From assembly GCA_903847975.1 (NCBI GenBank), contig CAINFC010000082.1, positions 16,901 through 80,900 of the forward strand: a stretch of DNA of 64,000 nt, read 5' to 3'. Positions 27,649 through 36,785 of the stretch are shown one piece after another. This DNA comes from an uncultured Acidobacteriota bacterium (GTDB lineage Bacteria > Acidobacteriota > UBA6911 > CAINFC01). A program made the position numbers and the translations under genes. Below the pieces are notes generated by a model. That model ran no database searches and was not told the origin of the DNA. It worked only from the letters and a program-made list of their open reading frames with translations. How positions within the stretch are numbered: the stretch's first letter is position 1; each line of letters opens with the position of its first letter.

Positions 27649-29220
27649 TCAGTCCTGGGCTTCTGCTTTTTTTCCTCGCGCCAGGCCGGCCAGGAGTTCC
27701 GCGGCGGCGTCCTGCACCTTTTCCGCCTGCCGGTGCGGGACGGTAAAATGGTTGGCGATCATGCTGAATCCCAACAGCTCTCCATCCCGGGCACGCACAA
27801 AACCGGATAGAGAGCGGACGTTGGCCAGGGTGCCCGTTTTAGCATGAACGTTATTCTCCGCCGGCCCTCCTTTCAACCGTGAGGCAAGCGTGCCATCCAC
27901 TCCGCCGACCGGAAGAGACTGGTAATAAGTGGAAAATTCCGGAACCTGGACCAGGAAGCGAAACAGGCGCAGCAGCATTTCCGGCTTCAGAAAGTTATAG
28001 CGGGACAATCCGGAACCATCCATCATTACATAGTCGCCCGGAGGAATCGCCATCCCCTGCAGGATTTCCTGGACGGCCTGCCTTCCCGCCCGGAAGGAGC
28101 CATCACCGGAGCATTCCTTTCCCAGAATGCGCAGGAGGGTTTCCGCATAAAGGTTCTGGCTCTCTTTCAGCAGCACCGCCAGGATCTTTTCCAGCGGTGG
28201 GGACTCATGCATCCACAGCAACACGGCGGCACCCCTGTCCGGCTTGGGGTTCAGGTCATCCGCATCCACCGCTTTCCCGGAAACATGGATTCCTTCTCTC
28301 GCGAGAATGTGCCGCAGCTGATCGGCAAAGAACAGGGTGGGATTGTGCACCGCGACCTTCACCCGCGCAGGGGCTTCGCCAAGGGCAATCTGTCCCTGCA
28401 TTCGAACCCGGTTGCCTTCCACGTCCCTTTGGATGGAAATGTCCGTTTCCGCTCCTGCCTCGACCGTCCGCACATTGTTCTCCACCTGGATCAGCCCGGG
28501 AGCCGGAAACATTTCGAATCCGGCAAGCTGACCCTGCCGGCCACCAGCAGCAACCCGGATCTCGACGACATTCTCATTGAATTGCAGCGCTCCCGCTTCG
28601 GCGCTATAGCTATAGCCAGCCTGATCCCAGGCCCAGCCGTACCCCAGAGAAGGCTCTTCCAAAAGATCGTCGTCGCCGATGATATCTCCCTTAATTTCCC
28701 GGATGCCGGCTTCTTTCAGACGGGCGGCCCAGTTTACGAAGACGGCATACAGATCGTCCGGGGCAAACCGGAGGGAGAGAGTAGGATCGCCTCCCCCTTC
28801 CACAATCAGGCTGCCTTCCAGCACTCCCTGGCGGACAGCCCCCTGCGCCAGAACCCGGGTTTTAACGCGATAATCTTTCCCCAGGCGGAGAAGCGCAGCC
28901 GCTCCGGTCAGCAGCTTCATATTCGAGGCCGGCATGAAAAGCTTCTCCGCGTTGCGCCGGTAGAGGACTTCTCCGGTATCCATCGACTGAACCATGACAC
29001 CCCAGAAAGCATTTTGAAATTCGGGCGCATCGAAAAGCGCATCCAGCTGCCTCGCCAGTTCCGTGCCCGCGGCAGGCGGGGTTTCTGTCCCTTTGGGAGT
29101 GAGAGGAACTTTTGCCTTCCTGGGGGTGCATCCGGAAAAAAGTAAAAAGACCGCCAGGGCCAGGCAGAGGGGGGCGGTAAGGTTGATTCGGACGGCGACC
29201 GGCATTCCCGCTCTAGCCAT
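27649..29220 (-). CDS. dacB: D-alanyl-D-alanine carboxypeptidase/endopeptidase, PBP4 family (S13), lipoprotein
   Basis: A periplasmic peptidoglycan hydrolase trimming or cutting D-Ala-containing cross-links. The 523-residue product has a lipoprotein signal ending 'LLFSGC' (Cys31), then the penicillin-binding motifs in order: SNMK (Ser99, Lys102), 'DGSGLSRYN' and 'HAKTGTL'. Between the first two lies the large insert typical of PBP4. I use the ATG at 29220, overlapping the prepilin peptidase stop by 8 nt. The open frame continues upstream to 29370, but only as a shadow of that gene. Confidence 0.9.
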   Translation of the reverse strand: MARAGMPVAVRINLTAPLCLALAVFLLFSGCTPRKAKVPLTPKGTETPPAAGTELARQLDALFDAPEFQNAFWGVMVQSMDTGEVLYRRNAEKLFMPASNMKLLTGAAALLRLGKDYRVKTRVLAQGAVRQGVLEGSLIVEGGGDPTLSLRFAPDDLYAVFVNWAARLKEAGIREIKGDIIGDDDLLEEPSLGYGWAWDQAGYSYSAEAGALQFNENVVEIRVAAGGRQGQLAGFEMFPAPGLIQVENNVRTVEAGAETDISIQRDVEGNRVRMQGQIALGEAPARVKVAVHNPTLFFADQLRHILAREGIHVSGKAVDADDLNPKPDRGAAVLLWMHESPPLEKILAVLLKESQNLYAETLLRILGKECSGDGSFRAGRQAVQEILQGMAIPPGDYVMMDGSGLSRYNFLKPEMLLRLFRFLVQVPEFSTYYQSLPVGGVDGTLASRLKGGPAENNVHAKTGTLANVRSLSGFVRARDGELLGFSMIANHFTVPHRQAEKVQDAAAELLAGLARGKKAEAQD

Positions 29221-30061
29221 TGCTTCCCCAAAAACCGAGGTACCAGTCGAGAATCTCCGGCCCGAAAAGGAGAACCACCAGGGCGGAAAGCCCGAGAAAG
29301 ACCCCGAACGGCAGCTGAAACTGCATGTCCAGCCGGCGCACCCGGATGTAAACCAGCCCGAACAAGGCACCGGAAAAGGAGCCCAGAAAAATGGTCAGCA
29401 GGACATATTTCCAACCCAGAAAGGCGCCGACCATGGCCATCATTTTGACATCTCCAAACCCCAATCCCTCCACCTTGCGAAGCCGGAAATAGACCTCCGC
29501 AACCAGCCACAGCAGGCCGCCTCCCACGATCAGGCCCAGGACGGAGCCGACCAAGGGCAGGGCGGTCCCTTGCCAATCGGGGGGCAGAGCCCAGGCCGCC
29601 AGGCTTTGCGCCAGGGGATCGGAATAGAAGACCGGATCCTGCCAGAAGGAAAGAACCAGCCCCAGCAGGGCCCCCGGCAAGGTGATCACGTCCGGGAGAA
29701 TCATGTGGTCCAGGTCGATAAAAATAAGGGCCACGATCATGCAGGTCAGCGGCACCATGGGCAACAGAACCCAGGAAGGACCAAAGCGCCACAGCAGCGC
29801 CAGAAAAAGGAAGGCTGTGCCCGTTTCCACCAGCGGGTAGCGAATCGAGATGGTGGATTTGCAGGTTCGGCAACAGCCCAGAAGCCGCAGGTAGCTTATA
29901 ACCGGGATGTTGTCATACCAGCGGATCAGGGCACCGCAGCCAGGGCAATGAGACCGCTTCAGCAGGGATTCCTGGCGCGGGATCCGCCAGATGCAGGCAT
30001 TCAGAAAGCTGCCGGCCACCAGGCCATAGAGAATAAAAATGAAAGCGATTCCGAAATTCAT
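29213..30061 (-). CDS. pilD: Prepilin peptidase (A24 family)
   Basis: An integral-membrane aspartic protease that cleaves and usually N-methylates type IV prepilins and type II secretion pseudopilins. The 282 residues have about seven to eight helices, the cytoplasmic zinc motif 'CPGC' with a second pair 'CRTC' (about residues 40-65), and the catalytic aspartates in 'FIDLDHMILPD' and 'GFGDVKMMA'. No pilin genes lie nearby. The PBP4 gene overlaps its 3' end. Confidence 0.93.
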   Translation of the reverse strand: MNFGIAFIFILYGLVAGSFLNACIWRIPRQESLLKRSHCPGCGALIRWYDNIPVISYLRLLGCCRTCKSTISIRYPLVETGTAFLFLALLWRFGPSWVLLPMVPLTCMIVALIFIDLDHMILPDVITLPGALLGLVLSFWQDPVFYSDPLAQSLAAWALPPDWQGTALPLVGSVLGLIVGGGLLWLVAEVYFRLRKVEGLGFGDVKMMAMVGAFLGWKYVLLTIFLGSFSGALFGLVYIRVRRLDMQFQLPFGVFLGLSALVVLLFGPEILDWYLGFWGSNG

Positions 30062-30112
30062 GCGAATATATTAATTCATTTCCTTTCCCCTTGCGAAGAG
30101 GCAATGGGGGCC

Positions 30113-30153
30113 AAAAACAAAAAGCCCCGAACCCGCCTGGGCGGATTCGGGGC
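30113..30153 (-). terminator. Intrinsic terminator downstream of the TolC-family gene
   Basis: On the minus strand an 8-bp GC-rich stem (GCCCCGAA and TTCGGGGC, 30124-30153) with further pairing inside the loop is followed at once by TTTTTGTTTTT (30123-30113). This is a strong rho-independent terminator separating the outer-membrane gene from the prepilin peptidase gene. Confidence 0.85.
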
Positions 30154-30186
30154 CGCAACGTTTCGGTTACCCGATGTTCGGGGAAT

Positions 30187-31929
30187 TTATTTCGCGGAAG
30201 GTCCGGCGTCAGGCTGGGACTTGGCGATCTCAATATCGTTCTTGTCCAGGGTTTTGAACATCGCCTTGTAAAGCGCGGAAAGCGATTTTCGGTAGTTGAC
30301 CAGCGACTGAAGTTCGGAACCCTGCGCCTGTTCGTACTGATCCTGACGGGTCAGCACCATGAAGGTGGTGGTCAGACCGGCTTCAAACCTTTTGTTCTCT
30401 CCATCCAGCTGGTCCCGGGCCAGCTGCAACCCTTTCTTGGCGGTCTCCACCATCTGGCGGTTGGTCTGAATGGCCTCGTAGGCATTGCGGACATCCACCT
30501 GAATGGTCTGCTCGGTATCCCGCAGCCGCTTCTGGTACTGCTGCTTGGCAATCAGCTGCTGGGCCAGGTTGGCTTCGACGCTGCGGTTGCGCACAGGAAT
30601 AGTAACCTGCAGGCCGACGGAGTAGTTCCGGAAGTCAAAGGTCATGATCTGGCCGTAGGCGGTGAACATGTTGCCGATAAACCTCGGCAAGACCTTGCCT
30701 TCGCCGACGGAGGTCACATCCCCCGCCTGCCCGATCGAACCCAGACTGGTGATCAGGTCCACCTGCGGGCGCTTCTGGTTCCGATAGAAATTTTCGTTGA
30801 CATCCAGCTTGGTAATTTCGTTTTTCATCTTCCGGATTTCGGGACGGTTGGTGAGCGCGGAGTCCACGGCTTCCGCCAGGGTGACGTCGCTCTGGATATA
30901 AACCGGCTCATCGGTGGGGATCAAAATGTTGTCCCAGAGCGAAGAGTGGGCATCCCGGGAAATGAACTGCTTCATCCGGTTCTGGATGGTGCTGATCCGC
31001 TCCAGGGCCGAGATCATAGTCTGCTCGCGGGTGGAGACCGTCGATTCCGCGTTGGTAATTTCGATCGGGGCCAGGGTGCCGATCTCCACCCTCCGCCGGT
31101 TGTTATCCAGCTGGATCTTGGCCAGCTCCAGGGAGTTGCGGCGGATTTCATGATCGCGGATGGCGTAAACCAGGTCCCAGTAGGCATCCTGCACGTTCTT
31201 GATCACCGTGGTGACCTGGTCTTCGAACGTAATGTCGTTGGTATTGGCGTCCAGCTTGGTAAGCTTGATCTGCCGGGCGGCGCTGTTGGTGCGGAAATTC
31301 TTCATCAGAGGCTGGGTAAAGCGGAAGGTGAAACCGGCATTGTAGCTGGGACTGAAAAAGGAGCTGTTGGAATTCGTCGTGCCCCGCGTGGTATCCCAGG
31401 AAAGGGACCAGTTCCCGCCGGTCGGAATCACCTGCTGAAGCCCGAAGCTGTAAAGCAGATTGCCCCTGGTCAGATTGGAGCCCTGCAGCGACTGGTTGTA
31501 CGGGCTGGTGTTCGGAGTGACATTCGAATTGAGGGTGACCGAGGAAACCAGAGCCGGATCGTAAACGCCCTGGTCGCCCCGCATGCGCTGAAAATAGTTT
31601 TCCGACTCGTAGTCGGAAATGGCAATGGTCAGATTGTTCTCCAGGGCCATTTTGACTGCATCGCGCAGCGTGAGCCGAAACCCCTTTCCGGAGGTTTCCG
31701 CCTTGGCCACAAAGGAGTCCTGCTTGGGAGCCGGGTTGGTAATTTCCTTGGGCTGCGGCGGAGAGGGAGGCGTAGCCACCTGGTCGGCCGGGGTGGCGGG
31801 AACCGCAGGCTGCTGCGCCGCAAGGTTCAGACAAAAAAGACTAAAAATGGCGATGAAATACACTAAAGCCATATAATTGCTCCGCTGTAAGGTCCGACAA
31901 AGCCTTGCAACATTTTCAGTTTTCATCAT
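30187..31929 (-). CDS. TolC-family outer-membrane efflux/secretion channel
   Basis: A 580-residue protein with an N-terminal signal (hydrophobic stretch 'LVYFIAIFSLFCLNLAAQ', about 21-38), a Pro-rich linker (40-70) and two outer-membrane efflux (OEP) repeats rich in coiled coil, including 'SVGLQVTIPVRNRSVEAN' near residue 435. Such proteins form the trimeric outer-membrane duct of tripartite pumps or type I secretion. No inner-membrane partner or adaptor gene is next to it. GGAG lies 8 nt before the start, and a strong terminator follows. Confidence 0.88.
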   Translation of the reverse strand: MMKTENVARLCRTLQRSNYMALVYFIAIFSLFCLNLAAQQPAVPATPADQVATPPSPPQPKEITNPAPKQDSFVAKAETSGKGFRLTLRDAVKMALENNLTIAISDYESENYFQRMRGDQGVYDPALVSSVTLNSNVTPNTSPYNQSLQGSNLTRGNLLYSFGLQQVIPTGGNWSLSWDTTRGTTNSNSSFFSPSYNAGFTFRFTQPLMKNFRTNSAARQIKLTKLDANTNDITFEDQVTTVIKNVQDAYWDLVYAIRDHEIRRNSLELAKIQLDNNRRRVEIGTLAPIEITNAESTVSTREQTMISALERISTIQNRMKQFISRDAHSSLWDNILIPTDEPVYIQSDVTLAEAVDSALTNRPEIRKMKNEITKLDVNENFYRNQKRPQVDLITSLGSIGQAGDVTSVGEGKVLPRFIGNMFTAYGQIMTFDFRNYSVGLQVTIPVRNRSVEANLAQQLIAKQQYQKRLRDTEQTIQVDVRNAYEAIQTNRQMVETAKKGLQLARDQLDGENKRFEAGLTTTFMVLTRQDQYEQAQGSELQSLVNYRKSLSALYKAMFKTLDKNDIEIAKSQPDAGPSAK

Positions 31930-32045
31930 TTCATTAACTCCTAAAATAAAATTCCAATGCCACCCGAAGACATGGTAGATTACGTCCGTTTCAGCTAAAA
32001 AGTTTCGGATATTTTAAGACAACCGGACGGAAATAGGTAGATCCA

Positions 32046-32483
32046 ATGAAAGCCGTAGTGCAGAGGGTGACCTGTGCCTGGGTCGAAGTCGAGGGAAAAA
32101 AGGTGTCGGAAATCGGCAAAGGAGCCCTCGTTTTGCTGGGGGTGGCCCGCGGAGACACCATGGATGCGGCCGACCGGCTGTGCGAAAAAATCCTGGAGCT
32201 CCGTTTTTTCGACGACTCCGAGGGCAAGCTTAATTTATCCCTGGAAGATATCCAGGGATCCCTGCTGGTCGTTTCCCAGTTCACCCTTCTCGGAGATTGC
32301 CGCAAAGGCCGCCGGCCCTCCTACAGCCAGGCGGCGCCCGCGGCCGAAGCCAGGGAACTGTATGCCCGCTTTGTGGAGCGCTGCCGGCAATCCCGCCTGA
32401 AGGTGGAGGAGGGCGTGTTTCAGGCCCAGATGAAGGTCGGCCTGGTCAATGACGGTCCGGTGACCCTTCTGCTGGAGATCTGA
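32046..32483 (+). CDS. dtd: D-aminoacyl-tRNA deacylase
   Basis: Removes D-amino acids (and glycine from tRNA-Ala) from mischarged tRNAs. At 145 residues it is family-typical, with 'MKAVVQRVTCAWVEVEG', the catalytic 'SQFTLLGDCRKGRRPSY' segment and the C-terminal 'NDGPVTLLLE' (cross-subunit Gly-Pro motif, here N-D-G-P). It is a single gene, divergent from the TolC gene and convergent with the SixA-like gene 3 nt away. Confidence 0.95.
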   Translation: MKAVVQRVTCAWVEVEGKKVSEIGKGALVLLGVARGDTMDAADRLCEKILELRFFDDSEGKLNLSLEDIQGSLLVVSQFTLLGDCRKGRRPSYSQAAPAAEARELYARFVERCRQSRLKVEEGVFQAQMKVGLVNDGPVTLLLEI

Positions 32484-32486
32484 GCC

Positions 32487-33005
32487 TCACTCCGCCTTTC
32501 GGGCCAGCCGCCGCAGAACCAGCGGCGGAAGCAGCCACTGCAGGCAACCCGCTCCGACCGCAAATTCCCGGGGAAAAACGATCCCTGCCACCGCGGCTTT
32601 CTTGAATTCCACGGAGGCCCGATCCCCGCCGCTAATCAGAAAAGAGGCGATCAGCGCCAGGTCCGGCATGTGGCCTACCGCTATGGTGGGAACCGCCTTC
32701 TGCTTCCGCAGCCAGCGCAGCTGCCCATGGACATCCTCCCCGGCAGCCAGCTCGTCGGCCAGCTCGACTTCCATCGCCTTGCCGAAAACATCGGAAATGA
32801 TGTCGGCCGTCTGCCGGGCCCGGCAGTAAGGACTGCTGACGATGCGCTGCACCTCCCCACCGACCAGCTGCTTCAATCCGCAGGCCACGATCCTGGTCTT
32901 CTCCAGGCCTTCTTCGGAGAGCATCCGGTCCGCGTCGAAACGGACGCCGTTTTCTCCCAGGTTGACGGCGATTCCGTGCCGCACCAGGTAAAGATTTGTG
33001 CTCAT
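32487..33005 (-). CDS. sixA: SixA-like phosphohistidine phosphatase
   Basis: A 172-residue histidine-phosphatase-superfamily protein, with the RHG motif and catalytic His10 near the N-terminus ('LYLVRHG') and the second His in 'AVGHMPDL'. SixA removes phosphate from phosphohistidine of phosphorelay or phosphotransferase proteins. It starts 15 nt after ppk1, with GGAGG 5 nt upstream, suggesting it is the last gene of the polyphosphate operon. Confidence 0.85.
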   Translation of the reverse strand: MSTNLYLVRHGIAVNLGENGVRFDADRMLSEEGLEKTRIVACGLKQLVGGEVQRIVSSPYCRARQTADIISDVFGKAMEVELADELAAGEDVHGQLRWLRKQKAVPTIAVGHMPDLALIASFLISGGDRASVEFKKAAVAGIVFPREFAVGAGCLQWLLPPLVLRRLARKAE

Positions 33006-33020
33006 TTCGCTCCTCCCTTT

Positions 33021-35162
33021 CTAGACGTCTTTTTCCAGGGCACGGTGCGGCTCGAAGACCGTCCGCTTCGGCTGCCGCGAAAGCCTGGCTTCCTCTTTGA
33101 AACGAAGGTAAAGCTGTTCCTGGCTCCGAAAGGCCGACATCTGCCGGGCGGGGCGCAGCCGGACATAGGCACCGTCCTTCTGCAGCTGCCAGGAGTTGCG
33201 GTTATCTTCAAAGTAGGAGCTCAGCACCTCGGTAAGAGCCGTTCGCGCCGAAAGGTCCTCAATGGGCACCAGCAGCTCGATGCGCCGGTCCAGGTTGCGC
33301 GGCATCCAGTCCGCGCTGGAGATAAAAACCTTTTCCTCCCCTCCCTGGTGGAAGTAAAAGATCCGGCTGTGCTCCAGGAAGCGATCCACAATGCTGACCA
33401 CCGAGATGTTCTCGCTCAGGCCTTTTATTCCCGGGCAGAGGCAGCAGAAACCGCGGACGTTCAGAAGCACGGGAACGCCCGCCTGGGAAGCCTGGTACAG
33501 GGCCTGAATGATTTCCGGATCCTCCAGGGAGTTCATCTTGGCCATGATCCGGCTGTCCTGCCCGGACTGCTTGCGCTGGGTTTCGCTGGCGATCAGATCC
33601 AGGATCTTCTGCCGCAAACCGGTGGGTGCGGCTTCCAGCTTCTGGAAGCCGACCGGAACGGAGTAGCCGGAGACGGCATTGAAAAAAGCGGTGGCATCCG
33701 CCCCCAGGATGGAATCGCAGGTCATGTAGCCCACGTCGCTGTATTGCCGGGCGGTCTTTTCATTGTAGTTGCCGGTTCCGAAATGGATGTAGCGCACAAT
33801 CCCCTGCGGCTCGCGCCGGACCACAATGCAGATCTTGGCGTGGGTTTTCAGTCCCTTGATGCCGTAGATCACCTGCACCCCCGCCTCTTCCAGCTGCTTC
33901 GCCCAACCGATATTCCGGGCTTCGTCAAACCGGGCCTTCAGCTCCACGATCACGGTGATGTGCTTTCCCTGCTCCGCCGCCCGGCGCAAAGCGGCGACAA
34001 TGGGACTTTCCGCGCTGGTCCGGTAAAGAATCTGCTTGATGGCCAGCACCGCCGGGTCTTCGGCGGCCTCCTCCAGCAGGCGGACCACCGGGTCAAAGCT
34101 CTGAAACGGATGGAAGAGCAGCAGATTCCGCCGGGTAATTTCCTCAAAAATCGTCTTGCGCGGGTCCATGCCGGAAACCGGCTGGGGAGGCCACGGTGCG
34201 TGGTGCAGCCGGTCATATCCGGGAAGCGAAGCCAGCCTCCGGAAAGCGGACAAATCCAAGGGCCCTTCGATGCGGAACACATCTTCCTCGCGCACCCGGA
34301 GATGACGGCACAAGATACGATGGAGAGTGGAAGACGCGGAATAGTCCAGTTCCAGCCGAACGCAGTTCCCGGTCTTTCGGGATCGCAGGAGAGATTCCAT
34401 CTGCTCCAGAAAATCTTCCCCGTCATCCTCGTCCACGCTGAGATCCGCATTCCGGGTGATTCGGAAAGGAGCGGACTCCAGAACCTTCTCCTCGGGAAAA
34501 TACTCCTCCAGAAAATGGACCAGGATGTCCTCCAGCAGGACGTAGGTGTTTCCGCGCTCCTCCGGAAGGAAAACAAACCGGTCCAGGCGGGTTCCCAAAG
34601 GAAGAAGGACAAAGCGTTCCTTGCGGGGAGGCCGCCGGCCCCGGACTCGAATGGCCAGGGTCAGCCCCAGATTCATCAGCAGCGGAAAAGATCGCCCCGG
34701 CCCCAGTCCGATCGGCGAAAGGACCGGAAGGACCGCCTTTTGAAAATACTGTTGTAAAAACTCATATTGCGGGGTGGGCAGCTTGTCCGGCATGGCGCGC
34801 CGTATGCCGGCCTGCTGCAATTCGGGCTCCACGTGCTCCCGGTAGCAGACGTACTGCTCCAGGACCATTTCCCGGACCCGCTTGAGGATCCGGGACAGCA
34901 GCTCCTCCTGGGCTATTCCGGATCCGTTTCTCCGGAAGACCCCTTCTTCCACCAGCATGCGGACCCCGGCCACGCGAACCATGAAGAACTCATCCAGGTT
35001 GGAAGCGGTAATCGAAAGGAACTGCACCCGCTCCAGAAGAGGGATGGCGACGTCCTTGGCTTCCTCCAGAACCCGCTGGTTGAATTCCATCCAGCTCAGT
35101 TCACGGTTGAACAGGGCTGCTTCCTGGACCGGACGATCTCCCTTACGTCTGCCTTTGTTCAT
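33021..35162 (-). CDS. ppk1: Polyphosphate kinase 1
   Basis: Reversibly polymerises the gamma-phosphate of ATP into inorganic polyphosphate. 713 residues, normal for the family: N domain ('FNRELSWMEFNQRVLEEA'), head domain, then two phospholipase-D-like catalytic domains. The first includes the autophosphorylated His in 'LKTHAKICIVVR' and 'HFGTGNYNEKTARQYSD'; the second includes 'SSADWMPRNLDRRIE'. A GGGAGG site lies 4 nt before the ATG. The gene lies between Ppx/GppA (upstream) and SixA. Confidence 0.95.
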   Translation of the reverse strand: MNKGRRKGDRPVQEAALFNRELSWMEFNQRVLEEAKDVAIPLLERVQFLSITASNLDEFFMVRVAGVRMLVEEGVFRRNGSGIAQEELLSRILKRVREMVLEQYVCYREHVEPELQQAGIRRAMPDKLPTPQYEFLQQYFQKAVLPVLSPIGLGPGRSFPLLMNLGLTLAIRVRGRRPPRKERFVLLPLGTRLDRFVFLPEERGNTYVLLEDILVHFLEEYFPEEKVLESAPFRITRNADLSVDEDDGEDFLEQMESLLRSRKTGNCVRLELDYSASSTLHRILCRHLRVREEDVFRIEGPLDLSAFRRLASLPGYDRLHHAPWPPQPVSGMDPRKTIFEEITRRNLLLFHPFQSFDPVVRLLEEAAEDPAVLAIKQILYRTSAESPIVAALRRAAEQGKHITVIVELKARFDEARNIGWAKQLEEAGVQVIYGIKGLKTHAKICIVVRREPQGIVRYIHFGTGNYNEKTARQYSDVGYMTCDSILGADATAFFNAVSGYSVPVGFQKLEAAPTGLRQKILDLIASETQRKQSGQDSRIMAKMNSLEDPEIIQALYQASQAGVPVLLNVRGFCCLCPGIKGLSENISVVSIVDRFLEHSRIFYFHQGGEEKVFISSADWMPRNLDRRIELLVPIEDLSARTALTEVLSSYFEDNRNSWQLQKDGAYVRLRPARQMSAFRSQEQLYLRFKEEARLSRQPKRTVFEPHRALEKDV

Positions 35163-35189
35163 ATACCTCCCGAATAACCCACGGACCCT

Positions 35190-36773
35190 TTAACTGCCCT
35201 GCAGCTGGATCTCCATGCCGTATACCTGCATAAACAGGTTTGATTTCTCCTTGAGCCGGTGCTTCTCCAGGTCCAGGTTTCCCGCGCCGTTGGCGGTGAT
35301 GACCAGGCTTCCGGGTTCCAGGGTGAATTGGAGATCATCCAGGCTCTGGGCGTGCTGCATGTCCATGGCGTCTGCAACCCGCAGGAGGGCCGCCAGCTTC
35401 AGCACCCGGATGCGCATCTCCCGCGACAGCGCCCCGTACATTTCGTGGTCCGCCTGGGGCAGGGCGCGCCGGTGGTAGCGGGCGATCAGGGCGGCCAGCA
35501 GGAGCTCCTCGGATCCCAGGCCAAACAGCCCGCTGTTGGAAATGATGTAGCAGGAGTGTTTGTGGTGCCCGCTGCGGTTGATGTAAACCCCGGTCTCGTG
35601 GAGCAGCGCGGCGACCGAAAGGATCAGCTCGTCGCGGGAGTCCAGGCGGTGCTCCGACTGCATGAGCCGGAAAAGTTTTCCGCTGACTTCGGCGACATAG
35701 CGGGCGTGATCGGCATCGACCGCGTAACGCCGCCCCAGCGCCCGGGCCGAATGAATGATCTGCTTCTTGAAATCGTTGGTCCAGGAGCCGCCGGAGGACA
35801 TTTCCGCCAGGATGCCGCTGCGGATATTGGCCTCTCCCACCAGGATCTCCTGCAGCCCCAGCTCGGCGGCCAGGTAGTCGTAGACCAGCAGGGCCGGACC
35901 CAGCGTTTCCGCATCCGAATAGGTGATCTGGTAGGCCCGGACCAGCTCGTCCGTCGACTTCACCAGGATCTTTTCGGTAAACCGGGACAGCGATTCCCGG
36001 GAAAGCCGCGCCAGGCCCTTGGCGTTCCACTGCGCCTTGAGCCGCGAGCAGGCAAACCGCGCGTCGCCGCCCAGGGCCACCAGCCGGACCTTTTTGACCG
36101 GAGCGATGCTTTCCAGAATCTGCTCCACGGTCTGTCCGACCTGGATGCGCATGATTTCCATGGCCCGCAGGCCCGGGGCGTGCAGCTGGGTGATGATCTG
36201 GTGCAGCCGCAGGGAGCCGAGCCGGTAGAGATGGGCATTGCTGACCCTGCCGCGCCGGAACAGCAGGGCCTCCGTGCTTCCTCCGCCCACCTCGATCACC
36301 AGGATGTCTTCCTTTTTCCAGAAATCCTCCGAAACCAGCGCAGGACGAATCGCCTGGTAGATATAGCGATTCACTTCCGACTGGTCGATGGCCCGGATGA
36401 AAAACCCGGTGGCCACCAGAATGCGATCCAGAAAGGCCTCCCGGTTTGCGGCTTCGCGGACGGCGCTGGTGGCCACCGCCGTGATCTGGCTGTCTTTGAC
36501 AATATCGTATTCTTCCAGCTTGCGCCGGAACAGCCGCAGCACCCGGACGCAATCCTCCGTGGTTTCGTGCTCGATTCTTCCCTGGGTAAAGGTGTCCTTG
36601 CCCACCGCCACCGCCATCTGCAGGGAATCCAGTATTTCGAAACGGTTGCGCCCTCTCAGCTGGGCGATGGCCATGCGGATCGAGGAGGTCCCCAGCTCGA
36701 TCACCGCGATCGGCCGGATATCCGGTGACGGTCGGGCTCGCCCTTCGGTGCCCTTCGGTGTGTGCGTTTCCAT
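35190..36773 (-). CDS. Ppx/GppA exopolyphosphatase/pppGpp phosphatase family with HD domain
   Basis: Hydrolyses terminal phosphates of polyphosphate and/or pppGpp. 527 residues: two ASKHA-fold domains (phosphate motif 'IELGTSSIRMA' near residue 25, 'VIEVGGGSTEALL' near 160, 'VALGGDARF' near 240) followed by an HD-type domain (about 320-520, 'DADHARYVAEV' and 'HETGVYINRSGHHKHS'). The two activities cannot be separated from sequence; the ppk1 neighbour favours polyphosphate. The DGD/D-G-T phosphate loop appears as E-L-G-T-S-S. Confidence 0.92.
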   Translation of the reverse strand: METHTPKGTEGRARPSPDIRPIAVIELGTSSIRMAIAQLRGRNRFEILDSLQMAVAVGKDTFTQGRIEHETTEDCVRVLRLFRRKLEEYDIVKDSQITAVATSAVREAANREAFLDRILVATGFFIRAIDQSEVNRYIYQAIRPALVSEDFWKKEDILVIEVGGGSTEALLFRRGRVSNAHLYRLGSLRLHQIITQLHAPGLRAMEIMRIQVGQTVEQILESIAPVKKVRLVALGGDARFACSRLKAQWNAKGLARLSRESLSRFTEKILVKSTDELVRAYQITYSDAETLGPALLVYDYLAAELGLQEILVGEANIRSGILAEMSSGGSWTNDFKKQIIHSARALGRRYAVDADHARYVAEVSGKLFRLMQSEHRLDSRDELILSVAALLHETGVYINRSGHHKHSCYIISNSGLFGLGSEELLLAALIARYHRRALPQADHEMYGALSREMRIRVLKLAALLRVADAMDMQHAQSLDDLQFTLEPGSLVITANGAGNLDLEKHRLKEKSNLFMQVYGMEIQLQGS

Positions 36774-36785
36774 CCGTCCTCCTGT

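Noticed and set aside
32670..34757. 695-residue open frame antisense to ppk1
   Set aside because: The ppk1 strand has complete family motifs and a strong ribosome-binding site, whereas this frame has neither.
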